Source: Streptomyces spinoverrucosus (GTDB lineage Bacteria; Actinomycetota; Actinomycetes; Streptomycetales; Streptomycetaceae). From it: DNA of 64,000 nt. Numbering within the stretch: the stretch's first letter is position 1; each line of letters begins with the position of its first letter. The notes under the pieces are model-generated. The model saw only the letters and a list, made by a program, of their open reading frames with translations. It was not told where the DNA came from and did no database searches. The DNA lies in assembly GCF_006539505.1 (NCBI RefSeq), contig NZ_BJND01000036.1, positions 45,755 through 109,754 of the forward strand, written 5' to 3'. The translations under genes were made by a program, and so were the position numbers. Positions 52,718 to 61,066 of this stretch are shown here, piece after piece.

Positions 52718-54982
52718 ATGGACTCTTTCGAGTTGGGGCGGTTGACGGATCACGACTTCGAGGTGGTCTGCCGCGATCTGTTCAGTGACATCCTCGGTGT
52801 CCCGCTGGAGATCTTCCCGCGCGGCCGGGATCGCGGCATCGACCTGCGGCACACCGGCCCCGCCGGAACGACCATCGTGCAGTGCAAGCACTGGCCGCGC
52901 GCGACCCAGAAGACGCTGATCGGACGCCTGATCAAGGATGAACTACGCAAGGTCCGCGTACTGGCACCCGACCGCTATATCGTCGCCACGACCGTCGGCC
53001 TGACCGTCGACGGCAAGGAAAAGCTCCGCAGCGCCTTCGCCCCGTACGTACGCAGTACCGGCGACCTGTACGGCGTGGACGAGATCGTCGCCGAGTTGCT
53101 GCGCCGCCCGGACCTGGTCCGACGACACTTCCGGCTTTGGCTGAGCAGCACCGCCGTCCTTCACACCGTGCTGAACCAGGACCAGTACCTGCGGTCGTCG
53201 TGGCTTCAGAAGCGGCTGCAAGGCGTCGCAGACACCTTCGTCCCGCACGAGGGCTTCGAACGAGCCAAGCAGCTTCTGGACACCCAGCAGGTTTGTGTCA
53301 TCGCCGGCACCCCCGGGGTGGGCAAGACGACAGTTGCGCTGATGCTCGCTGCGTGGCTGATGGGCAACGGCTACGAGGTCCACGAGATTTCCCAGGACGT
53401 CGACGAGATCGGCACCCTGTGGCGCGACGACACTCGGCAGGTGTTCCTCTACGACGATTTCCTAGGGCGTACGACCCTGGACGCACCATTGAACAAGAAC
53501 GAGGACAACCGCCTGCTGTCGGTGATCCGGGAGATCCAGGAAACACCTGGCAAGGCGCTGGTGATGACGACCCGCGACTACCTGCTGGAGCACGCCCGTC
53601 TCCGGCACGACCGGCTGGCGGAACCGGACGTATCGGACGCGGTCAGCGTAATACGGCTGACCGACCTGGACCTGCGCGTACGGGGCCAGATCCTCTACAA
53701 CCACGTCCACCACTCTTCCCTGCCGCCGGGCGACAAGCGCCGGTTCGCCGATCCTGCGGTCTGGCGTCCGGTGGTCCAGCACAGGAACTTCAATCCGCGT
53801 CTGGTCGAGGAGACCCTCCGGTTGTCCGCGCGACGGGGTCAGGACGTCGCCGCAGCCATGCTGGAGAATCTGGACGACCCGCGCCGCGTCTGGGAGCGCA
53901 TCGTGGAGAACGAGCTGACGGACGAGGCCGTCCATATGCTGGAGGTGCTGTTCACCTTCAGGTCCGCGCCATTGGACGACCTTGAGGAGTCCTGGCACTG
54001 GTACCGCAAGGAGATGGACCAAGCGGCGGACGGCCGAACGTTCCGCAGGGCGCTGCAACTGCTGGACGGCACGATGGTCTCCGTCGAACAGGGGCGGGTG
54101 GCGTTCCACAACCCGTCGATCGAGGACTACGTCCGTTTTCACCTCAACGTCGGCCGAGCCCACTTCCTAGAGCTGATCAGGGCCATCGTTCAGGGGGAAC
54201 AGCTGCGCCGACTCGTCGCGGCCGGCCGCTTGGCCGATGGGGCGGGGATCTTGGCCGGGCTCCGGGAGCACGAGCTGGCCGTGGCCGCTGCCGTCCGTGA
54301 GATGGAAGAGGACGTGGGAAGCGGGCTGTTTGACGAGGACGAGAGCCTGTCGACCCATCTGAAGTGGGTCTTGGAGACAGCCGAGTTGCTGGACTCCGCG
54401 TCACTGGCCGCGTACGTAATGCAGGAAACGCTCTCCCCGTCCAGCCACCTTCAGCCCATCTCCCACCTGGTGAGCCTGGCCAACTCGCTCGACGTCAGCC
54501 CGTTGGTGCCGCAGGAGCACGCGGAGCGGTTCCGCGAAGAAGTGGCCGATATGATTCACGCCGAACTGCTGGAGAGCGCCGAAGTCGGCGACTGGTACCG
54601 GTCAAGCACGCTGTACGACCAATTGCACTCGATACCGTCCGCACTGGTCCGTGAGCCAGTGACCCAAGACCTCGTCCGGTGCGCCTTGCAGGAGCTGCGC
54701 CGGTTGGCCGCCGAGCCGGAGCGGGAACCGCGTGTCGAGAACCTGGAGCTGATGGAGGAGTTGGTGGACTTCCTATGGGAGCAGGGAGCCGAAGATGAGC
54801 TGCCGGAGGAGTTCGCCACCGTACAGGACCGGGCCGAGCGTGTGAGAGCGGCGCGGGAGGCCGAGCGGAATGAGAGGCTCCGGCAGCATCAGGCCCAGTG
54901 GGCACCGGTCGAGCACTCCGACACAGCACGCGATCGCGCGCTGGTCACCGAGCTCATGCGCAAGCTCGACGACACACGCTAA
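52718..54982 (+). CDS. Mrr-type nuclease fused to a STAND-like NTPase
   Basis: 754 residues. Residues 1-120 are an Mrr-like restriction domain: DFEVVCRDLF, GRDRGIDLRH and IVQCKHW (D...QxK). A P-loop AGTPGVGKTTVAL at about 195 and Walker B VFLYDDFLG at about 246 follow, with the winged and helical regions of a novel STAND (nSTAND3-like) ATPase to the C terminus. N-terminal Mrr plus STAND is the layout of Avs-type phage sensors. It is the last gene before the att copy at 55118. Confidence 0.82.
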   Translation: MDSFELGRLTDHDFEVVCRDLFSDILGVPLEIFPRGRDRGIDLRHTGPAGTTIVQCKHWPRATQKTLIGRLIKDELRKVRVLAPDRYIVATTVGLTVDGKEKLRSAFAPYVRSTGDLYGVDEIVAELLRRPDLVRRHFRLWLSSTAVLHTVLNQDQYLRSSWLQKRLQGVADTFVPHEGFERAKQLLDTQQVCVIAGTPGVGKTTVALMLAAWLMGNGYEVHEISQDVDEIGTLWRDDTRQVFLYDDFLGRTTLDAPLNKNEDNRLLSVIREIQETPGKALVMTTRDYLLEHARLRHDRLAEPDVSDAVSVIRLTDLDLRVRGQILYNHVHHSSLPPGDKRRFADPAVWRPVVQHRNFNPRLVEETLRLSARRGQDVAAAMLENLDDPRRVWERIVENELTDEAVHMLEVLFTFRSAPLDDLEESWHWYRKEMDQAADGRTFRRALQLLDGTMVSVEQGRVAFHNPSIEDYVRFHLNVGRAHFLELIRAIVQGEQLRRLVAAGRLADGAGILAGLREHELAVAAAVREMEEDVGSGLFDEDESLSTHLKWVLETAELLDSASLAAYVMQETLSPSSHLQPISHLVSLANSLDVSPLVPQEHAERFREEVADMIHAELLESAEVGDWYRSSTLYDQLHSIPSALVREPVTQDLVRCALQELRRLAAEPEREPRVENLELMEELVDFLWEQGAEDELPEEFATVQDRAERVRAAREAERNERLRQHQAQWAPVEHSDTARDRALVTELMRKLDDTR

Positions 54983-54993
54983 CCGCTTCCCAC

Positions 54994-55013
54994 TGGGAGC
55001 CATCTGGGAGCCA
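54994..55013 (+). repeat. Paired TGGGAGCCA repeats near the right end
   Basis: TGGGAGCCA at 54994-55002 and 55005-55013, period 11 bp, same orientation as the pair at 15881. This supports 55118-55163 as the original right junction. Confidence 0.6.
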
Positions 55014-55117
55014 CCCCGCTCCCCAAGTCCCTTCCAGGCCACCTGAGACCATCCCACCCCGACGCCCTGACCAGGCAAAACAGCAAACCGCCCGGTGTCG
55101 ATCCCGCCCGACCCTCA

Positions 55118-55163
55118 TTCGGGACGAAGAGGTCCTGGGTTCAAATCCCGCCAACCCCGACAG
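55118..55163 (+). repeat. Imperfect middle copy of the tRNA-Pro attachment sequence
   Basis: Matches attL from TTCGGGACGAAG onward with one substitution (G to C at 55135), one inserted A near 55154 and a change near 55164. It is a tRNA 3' half followed by its own, different terminator. Confidence 0.85.
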
Positions 55164-55168
55164 AGAAG

Positions 55169-55208
55169 CAGGTGAGGCACCTGCTCATATCAGTAGGTGC
55201 CTCACCTG
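55169..55208 (+). terminator. Terminator after the tRNA-Pro fragment
   Basis: 14-bp perfect arms (CAGGTGAGGCACCT at 55169-55182, complement at 55195-55208) followed by TTTCTTCGTTT. It differs from the hairpin after the other two copies, pointing to a different donor. Confidence 0.85.
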
Positions 55209-55607
55209 TTTCTTCGTTTCTACGGCCGCCGCGGATCAGCACAGACGATCCCTTCCATGACCACGGCGCTGGCCTGGATCACGGGCCGGATCTGCTTCCT
55301 CGCAAAGGTGCAGAAGCTGCTCAACCATGGCGTGGCCAAGAAGTGGTGCGACATGGAAGAGGGGTGCGTCACCGCGCAGTGGCGGGCTGCTTCCGTCGGC
55401 TGAAACCGTTCATGAGAACCACGGCTGGGCCGTCCCTGGGCCGTCCGAGGCCGCTCGACAGTGGCCAAAGACGACCAACGACGACCACCAGGCGTACGAG
55501 CCCACCGCTCTTGACCAGCAAAAACCCAGCTTGCTAAAAGGGATGTGAGCCTGTCCTCGGGCCGTGCACGTCCTGTCCCGTAGATCCGTTGCACTACGCT
55601 CCGCGCC
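55209..55607. other. Gene-poor stretch
   Basis: About 400 bp. A 68-residue frame from 55197 to 55403 and overlapping Arg-rich frames exist, but none has a ribosome-binding site or recognisable content. TACGCT seven bases before the ATG at 55608 is a possible leaderless promoter. Confidence 0.4.
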
Positions 55608-56117
55608 ATGAAGCTGAAGGCAGTGGCCACGCTAGTTCTCGTCGGTGCGGGCGGCATAGCCATCGTCGCGGCAACGGGAGTGTGGGCGCTGTCCGGTGGG
55701 CTTTACGGCTGTACCAGGGCTGACGAAGAGCTCGCCCCCACCCTGGCGTCCCTGTCCATCCTCGATGCGCACCCGAGCCAGACGCAGCCCCAAGGCGAGC
55801 GGTACTCCGGATGCGACGAGGATGACGGGTTCGCCTACGCCGGGCAGTACTTCCGACTCACGACCTCCCGGGTCAGCGTGCTGACCTTCTATCGCAAGGC
55901 CGCCACAGAGGACGGCTGGCGACTCCAGAATGCCAGCTCTTCGCCGTCCCCTGCACCTGGCAGCCTCGCGGTCGACACCTCAGCGCTCTGTTTTGAGAAG
56001 CCCATCGCGGGCACTACCGCCCATCTCGCTGTGTGGTTCCCCAGCGATCTCGGGGACAGCCCCGACGACTTCGGCCTAGAAGTCACAGCCAGCCGTGACG
56101 GGACTGCCTGGTGCTGA
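55608..56117 (+). CDS. Secreted or membrane-anchored hypothetical protein
   Basis: 169 residues. MKLK plus a hydrophobic helix (about residues 6-30) form a signal anchor. The rest is soluble with four Cys (GLYGCTRAD, YSGCDED, ALCFEK, terminal WC), possibly two disulfides, and an YFRLTTSRVSVLTFYRKAA segment. No family recognised. Confidence 0.65.
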   Translation: MKLKAVATLVLVGAGGIAIVAATGVWALSGGLYGCTRADEELAPTLASLSILDAHPSQTQPQGERYSGCDEDDGFAYAGQYFRLTTSRVSVLTFYRKAATEDGWRLQNASSSPSPAPGSLAVDTSALCFEKPIAGTTAHLAVWFPSDLGDSPDDFGLEVTASRDGTAWC

Positions 56118-56229
56118 CCCGGCGCCGCCGCATTCGAGGTAACTGAGGTGATTCGGCGCGCTCGCCTCCAGCACGGGCCCCGGGATGTCCCAAAGTCAGG
56201 GGGTACTTGCGGCTGCTTAGGATTGCCGC

Positions 56230-56943
56230 ATGGAGTCGCGTGGTCAGGCTGGTCGACAGGTCAAACGAATAGAACAGCAGTGGGGCTTCGGGCTAGCACC
56301 GATCAAACCGGACGTGCAGCGCGGGCGCGTCGACGCCGCGAAGACGGTCTTGGCCACCATCGTCCAAGGGCACCACGCGGCCCTCGGCCGGCTCGACGAT
56401 CTATCGACGGTTCAGGGCCTGTTCACCCGGACGTACAAGAAGGACCAGTGGGACTGGTTCACGGTGTGTGCACGGTTGGGCTACCCGTCTGTTAAGGAAG
56501 CGCGTCAGACGTCCAGCACGCTCCGCCACCTTCGCCAGTGCCTCCGGGACGCGAACTGGCAGGCGGCAATGGAGGCCGCTACCACCTTGAAGATCGCTGG
56601 TGTCCCGGACCGCCTCAGTAACTTTGTCACCGGCACGCCGACTCCCCTCTCCGGCCGCGGCTTCGTCTACGTACTCTCCACCCGCGAGGCTCCCGAGATG
56701 CTCAAGATCGGCTACACCAACCGCGATCCTCTGACTCGAGCCAAAGAGATCAACTCGGCAACCGGTGTGATCACTCCCTGGGGTGTCCGCGGTGCCTGGG
56801 TGATCGCCCACGCCCACCGCGCCGAAGGGGACATTCACGCCCTTCTGGCCGACTACCGCATCCGCAAGGACCGCGAGTTCTTCCAGATGCCATTCGCGGA
56901 GGCAGCCCGCGTCATCGAGGGATACGTGGTCGGGGTCCGTTAG
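56230..56943 (+). CDS. GIY-YIG (T5orf172/MUG113-like) domain protein
   Basis: 237 residues; TAGGAT lies six bases before the ATG. The C-terminal 90 residues contain GFVYVLSTREAPEMLKIGYT, then HRAEGDIHALLADYRIRKDREFFQM, the GIY-YIG core of T5orf172-type nucleases (VYVL...KIGYT, His, and the EFF segment). The N-terminal half is helical and unknown. Possible defence or mobile nuclease. Confidence 0.75.
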   Translation: MESRGQAGRQVKRIEQQWGFGLAPIKPDVQRGRVDAAKTVLATIVQGHHAALGRLDDLSTVQGLFTRTYKKDQWDWFTVCARLGYPSVKEARQTSSTLRHLRQCLRDANWQAAMEAATTLKIAGVPDRLSNFVTGTPTPLSGRGFVYVLSTREAPEMLKIGYTNRDPLTRAKEINSATGVITPWGVRGAWVIAHAHRAEGDIHALLADYRIRKDREFFQMPFAEAARVIEGYVVGVR

Positions 56944-57161
56944 GGCCTCGTCAAGGTGTCAGCGCTGCCCCCCGTGATCCTTGCTTGCCCGGGGAACAGG
57001 CGCCCATACGGGCTGCCAATGCCACCTGTGAAACTGTCGGTCGGATGCCGGTTGCAGTACAGCAGCGGAGTACAGCAACCACCGCGACCGCAGGTGACCA
57101 GCAAGGGCCACCAGTGGCCAACTGATTAGCCCTGTTGACCTCAATGACCCTCCAGCCGAGA

Positions 57162-57236
57162 GTTCGGGACGAAGAGGTCGTGGGTTCAAATCCCGCCACC
57201 CCGACAGGGAAGTACCAGGTCAGGGGCCTGATCCGC
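57162..57236 (+). repeat. attR: right copy of the 75-bp attachment repeat
   Basis: Identical to 15767-15841. It contains the 3' half of tRNA-Pro (to 57204) and the left terminator arm; the hairpin is completed at 57223-57253 with a different loop. Chromosomal genes resume at 57313. Confidence 0.92.
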
Positions 57237-57312
57237 AGTGCGGGTCGGGCCCCTGAGTGGTTTCTGGGGATCGCTTGGGAGGAATCTGGGACTGCGGCCG
57301 GTCTTTCTTCCG

Positions 57313-58128
57313 CTACTTCGGGTCGCGGTTGAACAGCGACTTGGACCAGACGTAGCCGAGCGCGGCCAGGGCCAGGCACCAGGCGGCGGCGAGCCATCCG
57401 TTGTGGCCGATCTCGGTGCCGAGGAGGAGCCCGCGGAGGGTCTCGATGGCCGGGGTGAAGGGCTGGTACTCGGCGATGGGCTGGAACCAGCGCGGCATGG
57501 CGTCGACCGGGACGAAGGCGCTGGACAGGAACGGCAGGATCATCAGCGGCAGGGCGTTGTTGCTGGCGGCCTCGGCGTTCGGGCTGGACAGGCCCATGCC
57601 GACCGCGATCCAGGTGAGCGCCAGGGAAATCAGCGCGAGCAGCCCCGCCGCCGCGATCCACTCCAGGGCGGTGGCGTCCGTGGCCCGGAATCCGATGGCC
57701 ACGGCGACGGCTCCGACGAGGACCACGCTCATCACGCACTGCAGCACGCTGCCCACGACGTGCCCGATGAGCACGGACTGACGGTGGATCGCCAGCGTGC
57801 GGAAGCGGGCGATGATGCCCTCGGTCATATCCATGGCGACGGAGACCGCGCTGCCGATCGTGGTGCCGCCGATGGTCAGCATCAGGATGCCCGGGACGAG
57901 ATACGCGAGGTACTCGGAGCGGTCCGCTCCGCCGCCGATGCCGGCGCTCATCACGCCACCGAAGATGTAGACGAAGAGCAGCAGCAGGATGACCGGCGTG
58001 AGCAGCAGGTTCAGCGTCATGGACGGGTAACGCCTGACATGCAGGAGGTTGCGGCGCAGCATCGTGGACGAGTCGCGCACGGCGAGGGAGATCCGGGTCG
58101 GGCGGGTGGTAGCCAGGGGGGTGCTCAT
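57313..58128 (-). CDS. ABC-2 type transporter permease (DrrB-like)
   Basis: 271 residues with six hydrophobic segments (first at about 48-62, LLLTPVILLLLFVYIFGG) and the ABC-2 signature region PFLSSAFVPVDAMPRWFQPI. ATG 58128 overlaps the ATPase stop (ATGA). Exports drugs or lipids with its partner; substrate unknown. Confidence 0.9.
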   Translation of the reverse strand: MSTPLATTRPTRISLAVRDSSTMLRRNLLHVRRYPSMTLNLLLTPVILLLLFVYIFGGVMSAGIGGGADRSEYLAYLVPGILMLTIGGTTIGSAVSVAMDMTEGIIARFRTLAIHRQSVLIGHVVGSVLQCVMSVVLVGAVAVAIGFRATDATALEWIAAAGLLALISLALTWIAVGMGLSSPNAEAASNNALPLMILPFLSSAFVPVDAMPRWFQPIAEYQPFTPAIETLRGLLLGTEIGHNGWLAAAWCLALAALGYVWSKSLFNRDPK

Positions 58129-59129
58129 CGGACGTCCTCCTTGGTCTGGTGGGGGACGCCGGCGCCGCCGGTGAGGGCGAAGAAGACGTCGTCGAGGTCG
58201 GGGGTGTGCACGGTCAGCTCGTCCGCCTCGATGCCGGTCGCGTCGAGCCAGTCGAGGAGGGAGCGCAGCTCGCGCTGGCTGCCGTCGCTGGGGACCTGGA
58301 GGATGAGTGCCTCGTCGTCGCGCTGCGTCTCCCGCAGGGCGGTCGCGGCGTTCTCGTACGTCGCCGGGTCGGAGAAGCGGAGCCGGACGTGTCCGCCGGG
58401 GATCAGTCGCTTGAGTTCCTCGGCGGTGCCCTCGGCGGCGATCTTTCCGTCGTTCAACACCGCGATCCTGTCGGCGAGTTCGTCGGCCTCCTCCAGGTAC
58501 TGCGTGGTGAGGAAGACGGTGACGCCGTCGGAGACCAGCTCGCGGATGATCTGCCACATGTTGTGGCGGCTGCGCGGGTCGAGGCCGGTGGTCGGCTCGT
58601 CGAGGAAGATGATCCGCGGGTCGCCGACCAAGGTCATGGCGATGTCGAGGCGGCGCTTCATGCCACCGGAGTACGTGGAGGCTGGCTTCTTCGCGGCCTC
58701 GGTGAGGTCGAAGCGCTCCAGCAGTTCGGCCGTGACCCGTCGGCCCTCGCGCTTCGGCAGGTGGTGCAGGTCCGCCATCAGGAGCATGTTCTCCTCGCCG
58801 GTGATCAGGCCGTCGACTGCGGAGAACTGGCCGGTGACGCCGATCGCCGCGCGTACGGCCTGCGGGTCGGCGGAGAGGTCACGACCCGCGACCTGGGCCT
58901 GCCCGCCGTCCGCGGTGATGAGCGTGGACAGGATCTTCACGGCGGTGGTCTTGCCCGCGCCGTTCGGGCCGAGCAGCGCGAACACGGAACCGGCCGGGAT
59001 ACGCAGATCGATGCCGTCGAGGACGGTCTTGTCGCCGTACGACTTGCGCAGACCGACGACGGAGATGGCGGCGGAGCCAGAGTCGCCCGCCGCCATTCGC
59101 CTAGGCGTGGGCATGACAGATGAGGCCAT
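58125..59129 (-). CDS. ABC transporter ATP-binding protein (DrrA-like)
   Basis: 334 residues. Walker A GPNGAGKTTAVK, Q loop GVTGQFSAVD, signature TYSGGMKRRLD, Walker B IIFLDEPTTGLD and H loop TVFLTTQYLEEAD. The C-terminal 100 residues form the DrrA-type extension ending near DLDDVFFALTG. GGGAGGA precedes the ATG. Pairs with the permease gene. Confidence 0.93.
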   Translation of the reverse strand: MASSVMPTPRRMAAGDSGSAAISVVGLRKSYGDKTVLDGIDLRIPAGSVFALLGPNGAGKTTAVKILSTLITADGGQAQVAGRDLSADPQAVRAAIGVTGQFSAVDGLITGEENMLLMADLHHLPKREGRRVTAELLERFDLTEAAKKPASTYSGGMKRRLDIAMTLVGDPRIIFLDEPTTGLDPRSRHNMWQIIRELVSDGVTVFLTTQYLEEADELADRIAVLNDGKIAAEGTAEELKRLIPGGHVRLRFSDPATYENAATALRETQRDDEALILQVPSDGSQRELRSLLDWLDATGIEADELTVHTPDLDDVFFALTGGAGVPHQTKEDVR

Positions 59130-59192
59130 GGGGTCCTCCCGATCGAAGGGTGAAGTGGCTGGGGTGAGAAGGGGATCTCGTGCGGCTGGTGC

Positions 59193-60041
59193 TCAGGGCC
59201 GAGCGCGCAGGACGTCGATGTTGCCCCAGTTGGTCCGTGCGCGGACCTTGACGGTGTCCTCGGTCTCCTCCGGGGCCTCGGAGGCAGCGAGCGTGTTGCG
59301 GACATGTCCGCGGTTCGAGCTGACGTCGAGCCAGGCGGCGGTGCCCTGGCGGATGCCGATCTCGATGGCGCCGTTGGAGCTCTCCAACTGGACGTCACCA
59401 CGCGCGACTTCGGCGACACGCAGGGGGCCGTTGGTCGTGGTGCCGGTGACCGACGCCTCGGCGCGCTCGATGTCGATGGCGCCGTTGGCGCCGCTCACCC
59501 GCAGCTCGCCGGTCACGGCGCCGACGGTCGTGTTGCCGTGCGAGTTCTTCAGGACGGCGGGACCGTCGACGAGGCCGACGCGCACGTTGCCGGTGCTGCT
59601 GGTGATCTCGGCCCTGCCCTCGACCCGGTCCACGGTGATGGGGCCGTGCGACACGGTCAGCTGGAGCGGGCCGGTCTCGTCGAAGCGGGCGTCGCCGGCC
59701 GTGATCTTCACACGGACCTCGCCGAGCCGGCCCTCGCCGAACACCTGGGCCCAGGCGCCGGTCATGTCGATGCGCGAGCCCGTGGGCAGTTCGACCGTCA
59801 CGTCGGCGGTGCCGGTGCGGCCGAGGCCGAACAGATTGCCCTTGGGCGTCCGGACGGTCAGTACGCCGCCCGTGTACGTGACCTCGGTCTGCTCGGCCGC
59901 CCGCACGTCCAGGTCCCTCTTCGGGTCGCGGGGCCGCACCTCGACGACGGTGTCGAGGCGGTCGCCCGCGGTGAACTGGATGGAACCGGCCTCCACGTGC
60001 GCGGTGACCGAGATCGGTTCGGGAGTGTCGAAAGAAGGCAT
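59193..60041 (-). CDS. DUF4097 beta-strand repeat protein
   Basis: 282 residues built of short beta repeats such as GPITVDRVEGRAEITSSTGN and GAIDIERAEASVTGTTTNGP, a right-handed parallel-beta pattern of DUF4097. No signal peptide. Such proteins often precede ABC exporters in Streptomyces; role unknown. Same strand as, and 63 bp before, the ATPase gene. Confidence 0.83.
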   Translation of the reverse strand: MPSFDTPEPISVTAHVEAGSIQFTAGDRLDTVVEVRPRDPKRDLDVRAAEQTEVTYTGGVLTVRTPKGNLFGLGRTGTADVTVELPTGSRIDMTGAWAQVFGEGRLGEVRVKITAGDARFDETGPLQLTVSHGPITVDRVEGRAEITSSTGNVRVGLVDGPAVLKNSHGNTTVGAVTGELRVSGANGAIDIERAEASVTGTTTNGPLRVAEVARGDVQLESSNGAIEIGIRQGTAAWLDVSSNRGHVRNTLAASEAPEETEDTVKVRARTNWGNIDVLRARP

Positions 60042-60095
60042 GGCTGTCCCGTCCTCTTGGGTCTTCAGGACGTCCCCGCAGGTGGGACGTGGTGT

Positions 60096-60123
60096 GGGTG
60101 GAGTGGTGCGGGTGGAGTGGTGC
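60096..60123. repeat. 14-bp tandem repeat, two copies
   Basis: GGGTGGAGTGGTGC at 60096-60109 and 60110-60123, exact, in the gap between the regulator and the DUF4097 gene. Confidence 0.8.
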
Positions 60124-60139
60124 GGGCGGGGGGGCGCGG

Positions 60140-60658
60140 CTAGCGCACCCAGCCCGTGAAGCTCTGTCCGACGGTCTGGGACTTCTCCGTCGTACGCGGG
60201 CGGGTGCCGCCGTCGACCGCGGCCGACACGGCCCGCACCAGCCACGCGTTGACCGACAGGCCCTCGCGGCTCGCGGCCTCCTCGGCGCGCGCCTTGAGGT
60301 GGGCCGGCAGACGCAGGTTGACGCGGGCGATGCCACCCTCGTCGCCCTCGGCGGGCACCTGCGCCTTGAGCGATTCGACGGGCGCGGCCGGCTCCGCGGG
60401 GGCGCCGCCATAGGTGGGCGGCGGTGTCACCACGAAGTCGGGGTCCAGACCGCGCAGCCGTACGTCGACCGAGCCGGGGGCGAGCTCGCGGGTGATCTCG
60501 TCCATCGCGGCGGAGAGCACGTTGAGCATGGTCAGCCGGGTCGCCGACTCCAGGGGAGCGGTGAGCCTCTCGGCCAGCTCGCGGGCTTCGTCGCCACCGG
60601 CTTCGGCGGCCACCGCGAGTTCGCGGCGGAGAGTGTCGACATACGGAGTGAGGTCCAT
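60140..60658 (-). CDS. Ribbon-helix-helix (HicB/Arc-like) regulator
   Basis: 172 residues. The C-terminal RVNLRLPAHLKARAEEAASR followed by GLSVNAWLVRAV is the Arc/HicB-antitoxin-type DNA-binding unit; the N-terminal half is helical. It heads the operon with DUF4097 and the ABC transporter. A perfect 9-bp palindrome begins four bases upstream of the ATG, suggesting autorepression. Confidence 0.83.
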   Translation of the reverse strand: MDLTPYVDTLRRELAVAAEAGGDEARELAERLTAPLESATRLTMLNVLSAAMDEITRELAPGSVDVRLRGLDPDFVVTPPPTYGGAPAEPAAPVESLKAQVPAEGDEGGIARVNLRLPAHLKARAEEAASREGLSVNAWLVRAVSAAVDGGTRPRTTEKSQTVGQSFTGWVR

Positions 60659-61066
60659 GACGCCATGATGACACCATCATGGCGCCACACGCAAGCCTCG
60701 GTGGCGCCCCTCGTGGGCCAGTTCAAGGGAAAGCCGTCCTGAGCTGCGGAAACGCAAAGATGCCGACCTGCATCATTGTGGCGCCATGCGGACCCGTCTA
60801 CTTTCGGGAGCGCTGGATGGCACCAAGTGGTGCCATCCGGTGCCATGCGGCCGAAGGCAACTCGACTGGGTGGGACACCAGCGTGCCGCGCGGCCTCCTC
60901 GTACGAGCCGAACAGTACTGCCCCGGTGTCGGGCAATCCCATGCGCCGCTCCGCCAACTCGTGGGTGACACAGCAGAGATGGGCCTGTACGACGTACGAT
61001 CCCGTCTGTACGCCCGCGCGTTCTCGCACGCGTACAAAGGGCCGACCGTCGCGATCGGGGGAGCGA
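60659..61066. promoter_or_regulatory. Divergent control region with several TGGYRCCA palindromes
   Basis: 408 bp. GCCATGATG-ACAC-CATCATGGC (60662-60683) abuts the RHH gene. ATGGCACCA-AG-TGGTGCCAT (60817-60836) is a second perfect palindrome, with TGGCGCCA at 60779 and a GGTGCCAT half-site at 60839. They are likely sites for the RHH regulator. A minus-strand frame across this gap has no supported start. Confidence 0.65.

Larger units (their letters stand above)
15767..55163. mobile_element. Integrated mobilizable element in tRNA-Pro
   Basis: About 39 kb bounded by the attL repeat and the imperfect tRNA-Pro copy at 55118-55163. Paired TGGGAGCCA repeats with an 11-bp period lie just inside both ends (15881 and 54994). 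The left 10 kb holds integrase, Xis, Xre, phage-like replication genes, a DUF2637-like protein, MobC and a relaxase; the rest is metabolic and defence cargo. No TraB/FtsK-like translocase or type IV secretion gene is visible, so it is better called an integrative mobilizable element than a pSAM2-type AICE. The real right end could instead be 57236. Confidence 0.8.
55118..57236. mobile_element. Small second island segment or element remnant
   Basis: About 2.1 kb between the imperfect att copy and attR. It carries two plausible genes and no integrase. It is best explained as the remains of an earlier or tandem insertion at the same tRNA. Confidence 0.6.

Noticed and set aside
15767..55163. Classification as a pSAM2-type AICE
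   Set aside because: The integration site fits, but no TraB/FtsK-like protein is present and a MobC/relaxase pair is.
55197..55403. 68-residue plus-strand frame after the middle att copy
   Set aside because: Begins inside the terminator stem, has no ribosome-binding site and no recognisable content.
57238..60159. 973-codon plus-strand open frame opposite the ABC/DUF4097 operon
   Set aside because: Antisense frame created by high-GC codon bias; its protein is compositionally odd and the minus-strand genes have clear domains.
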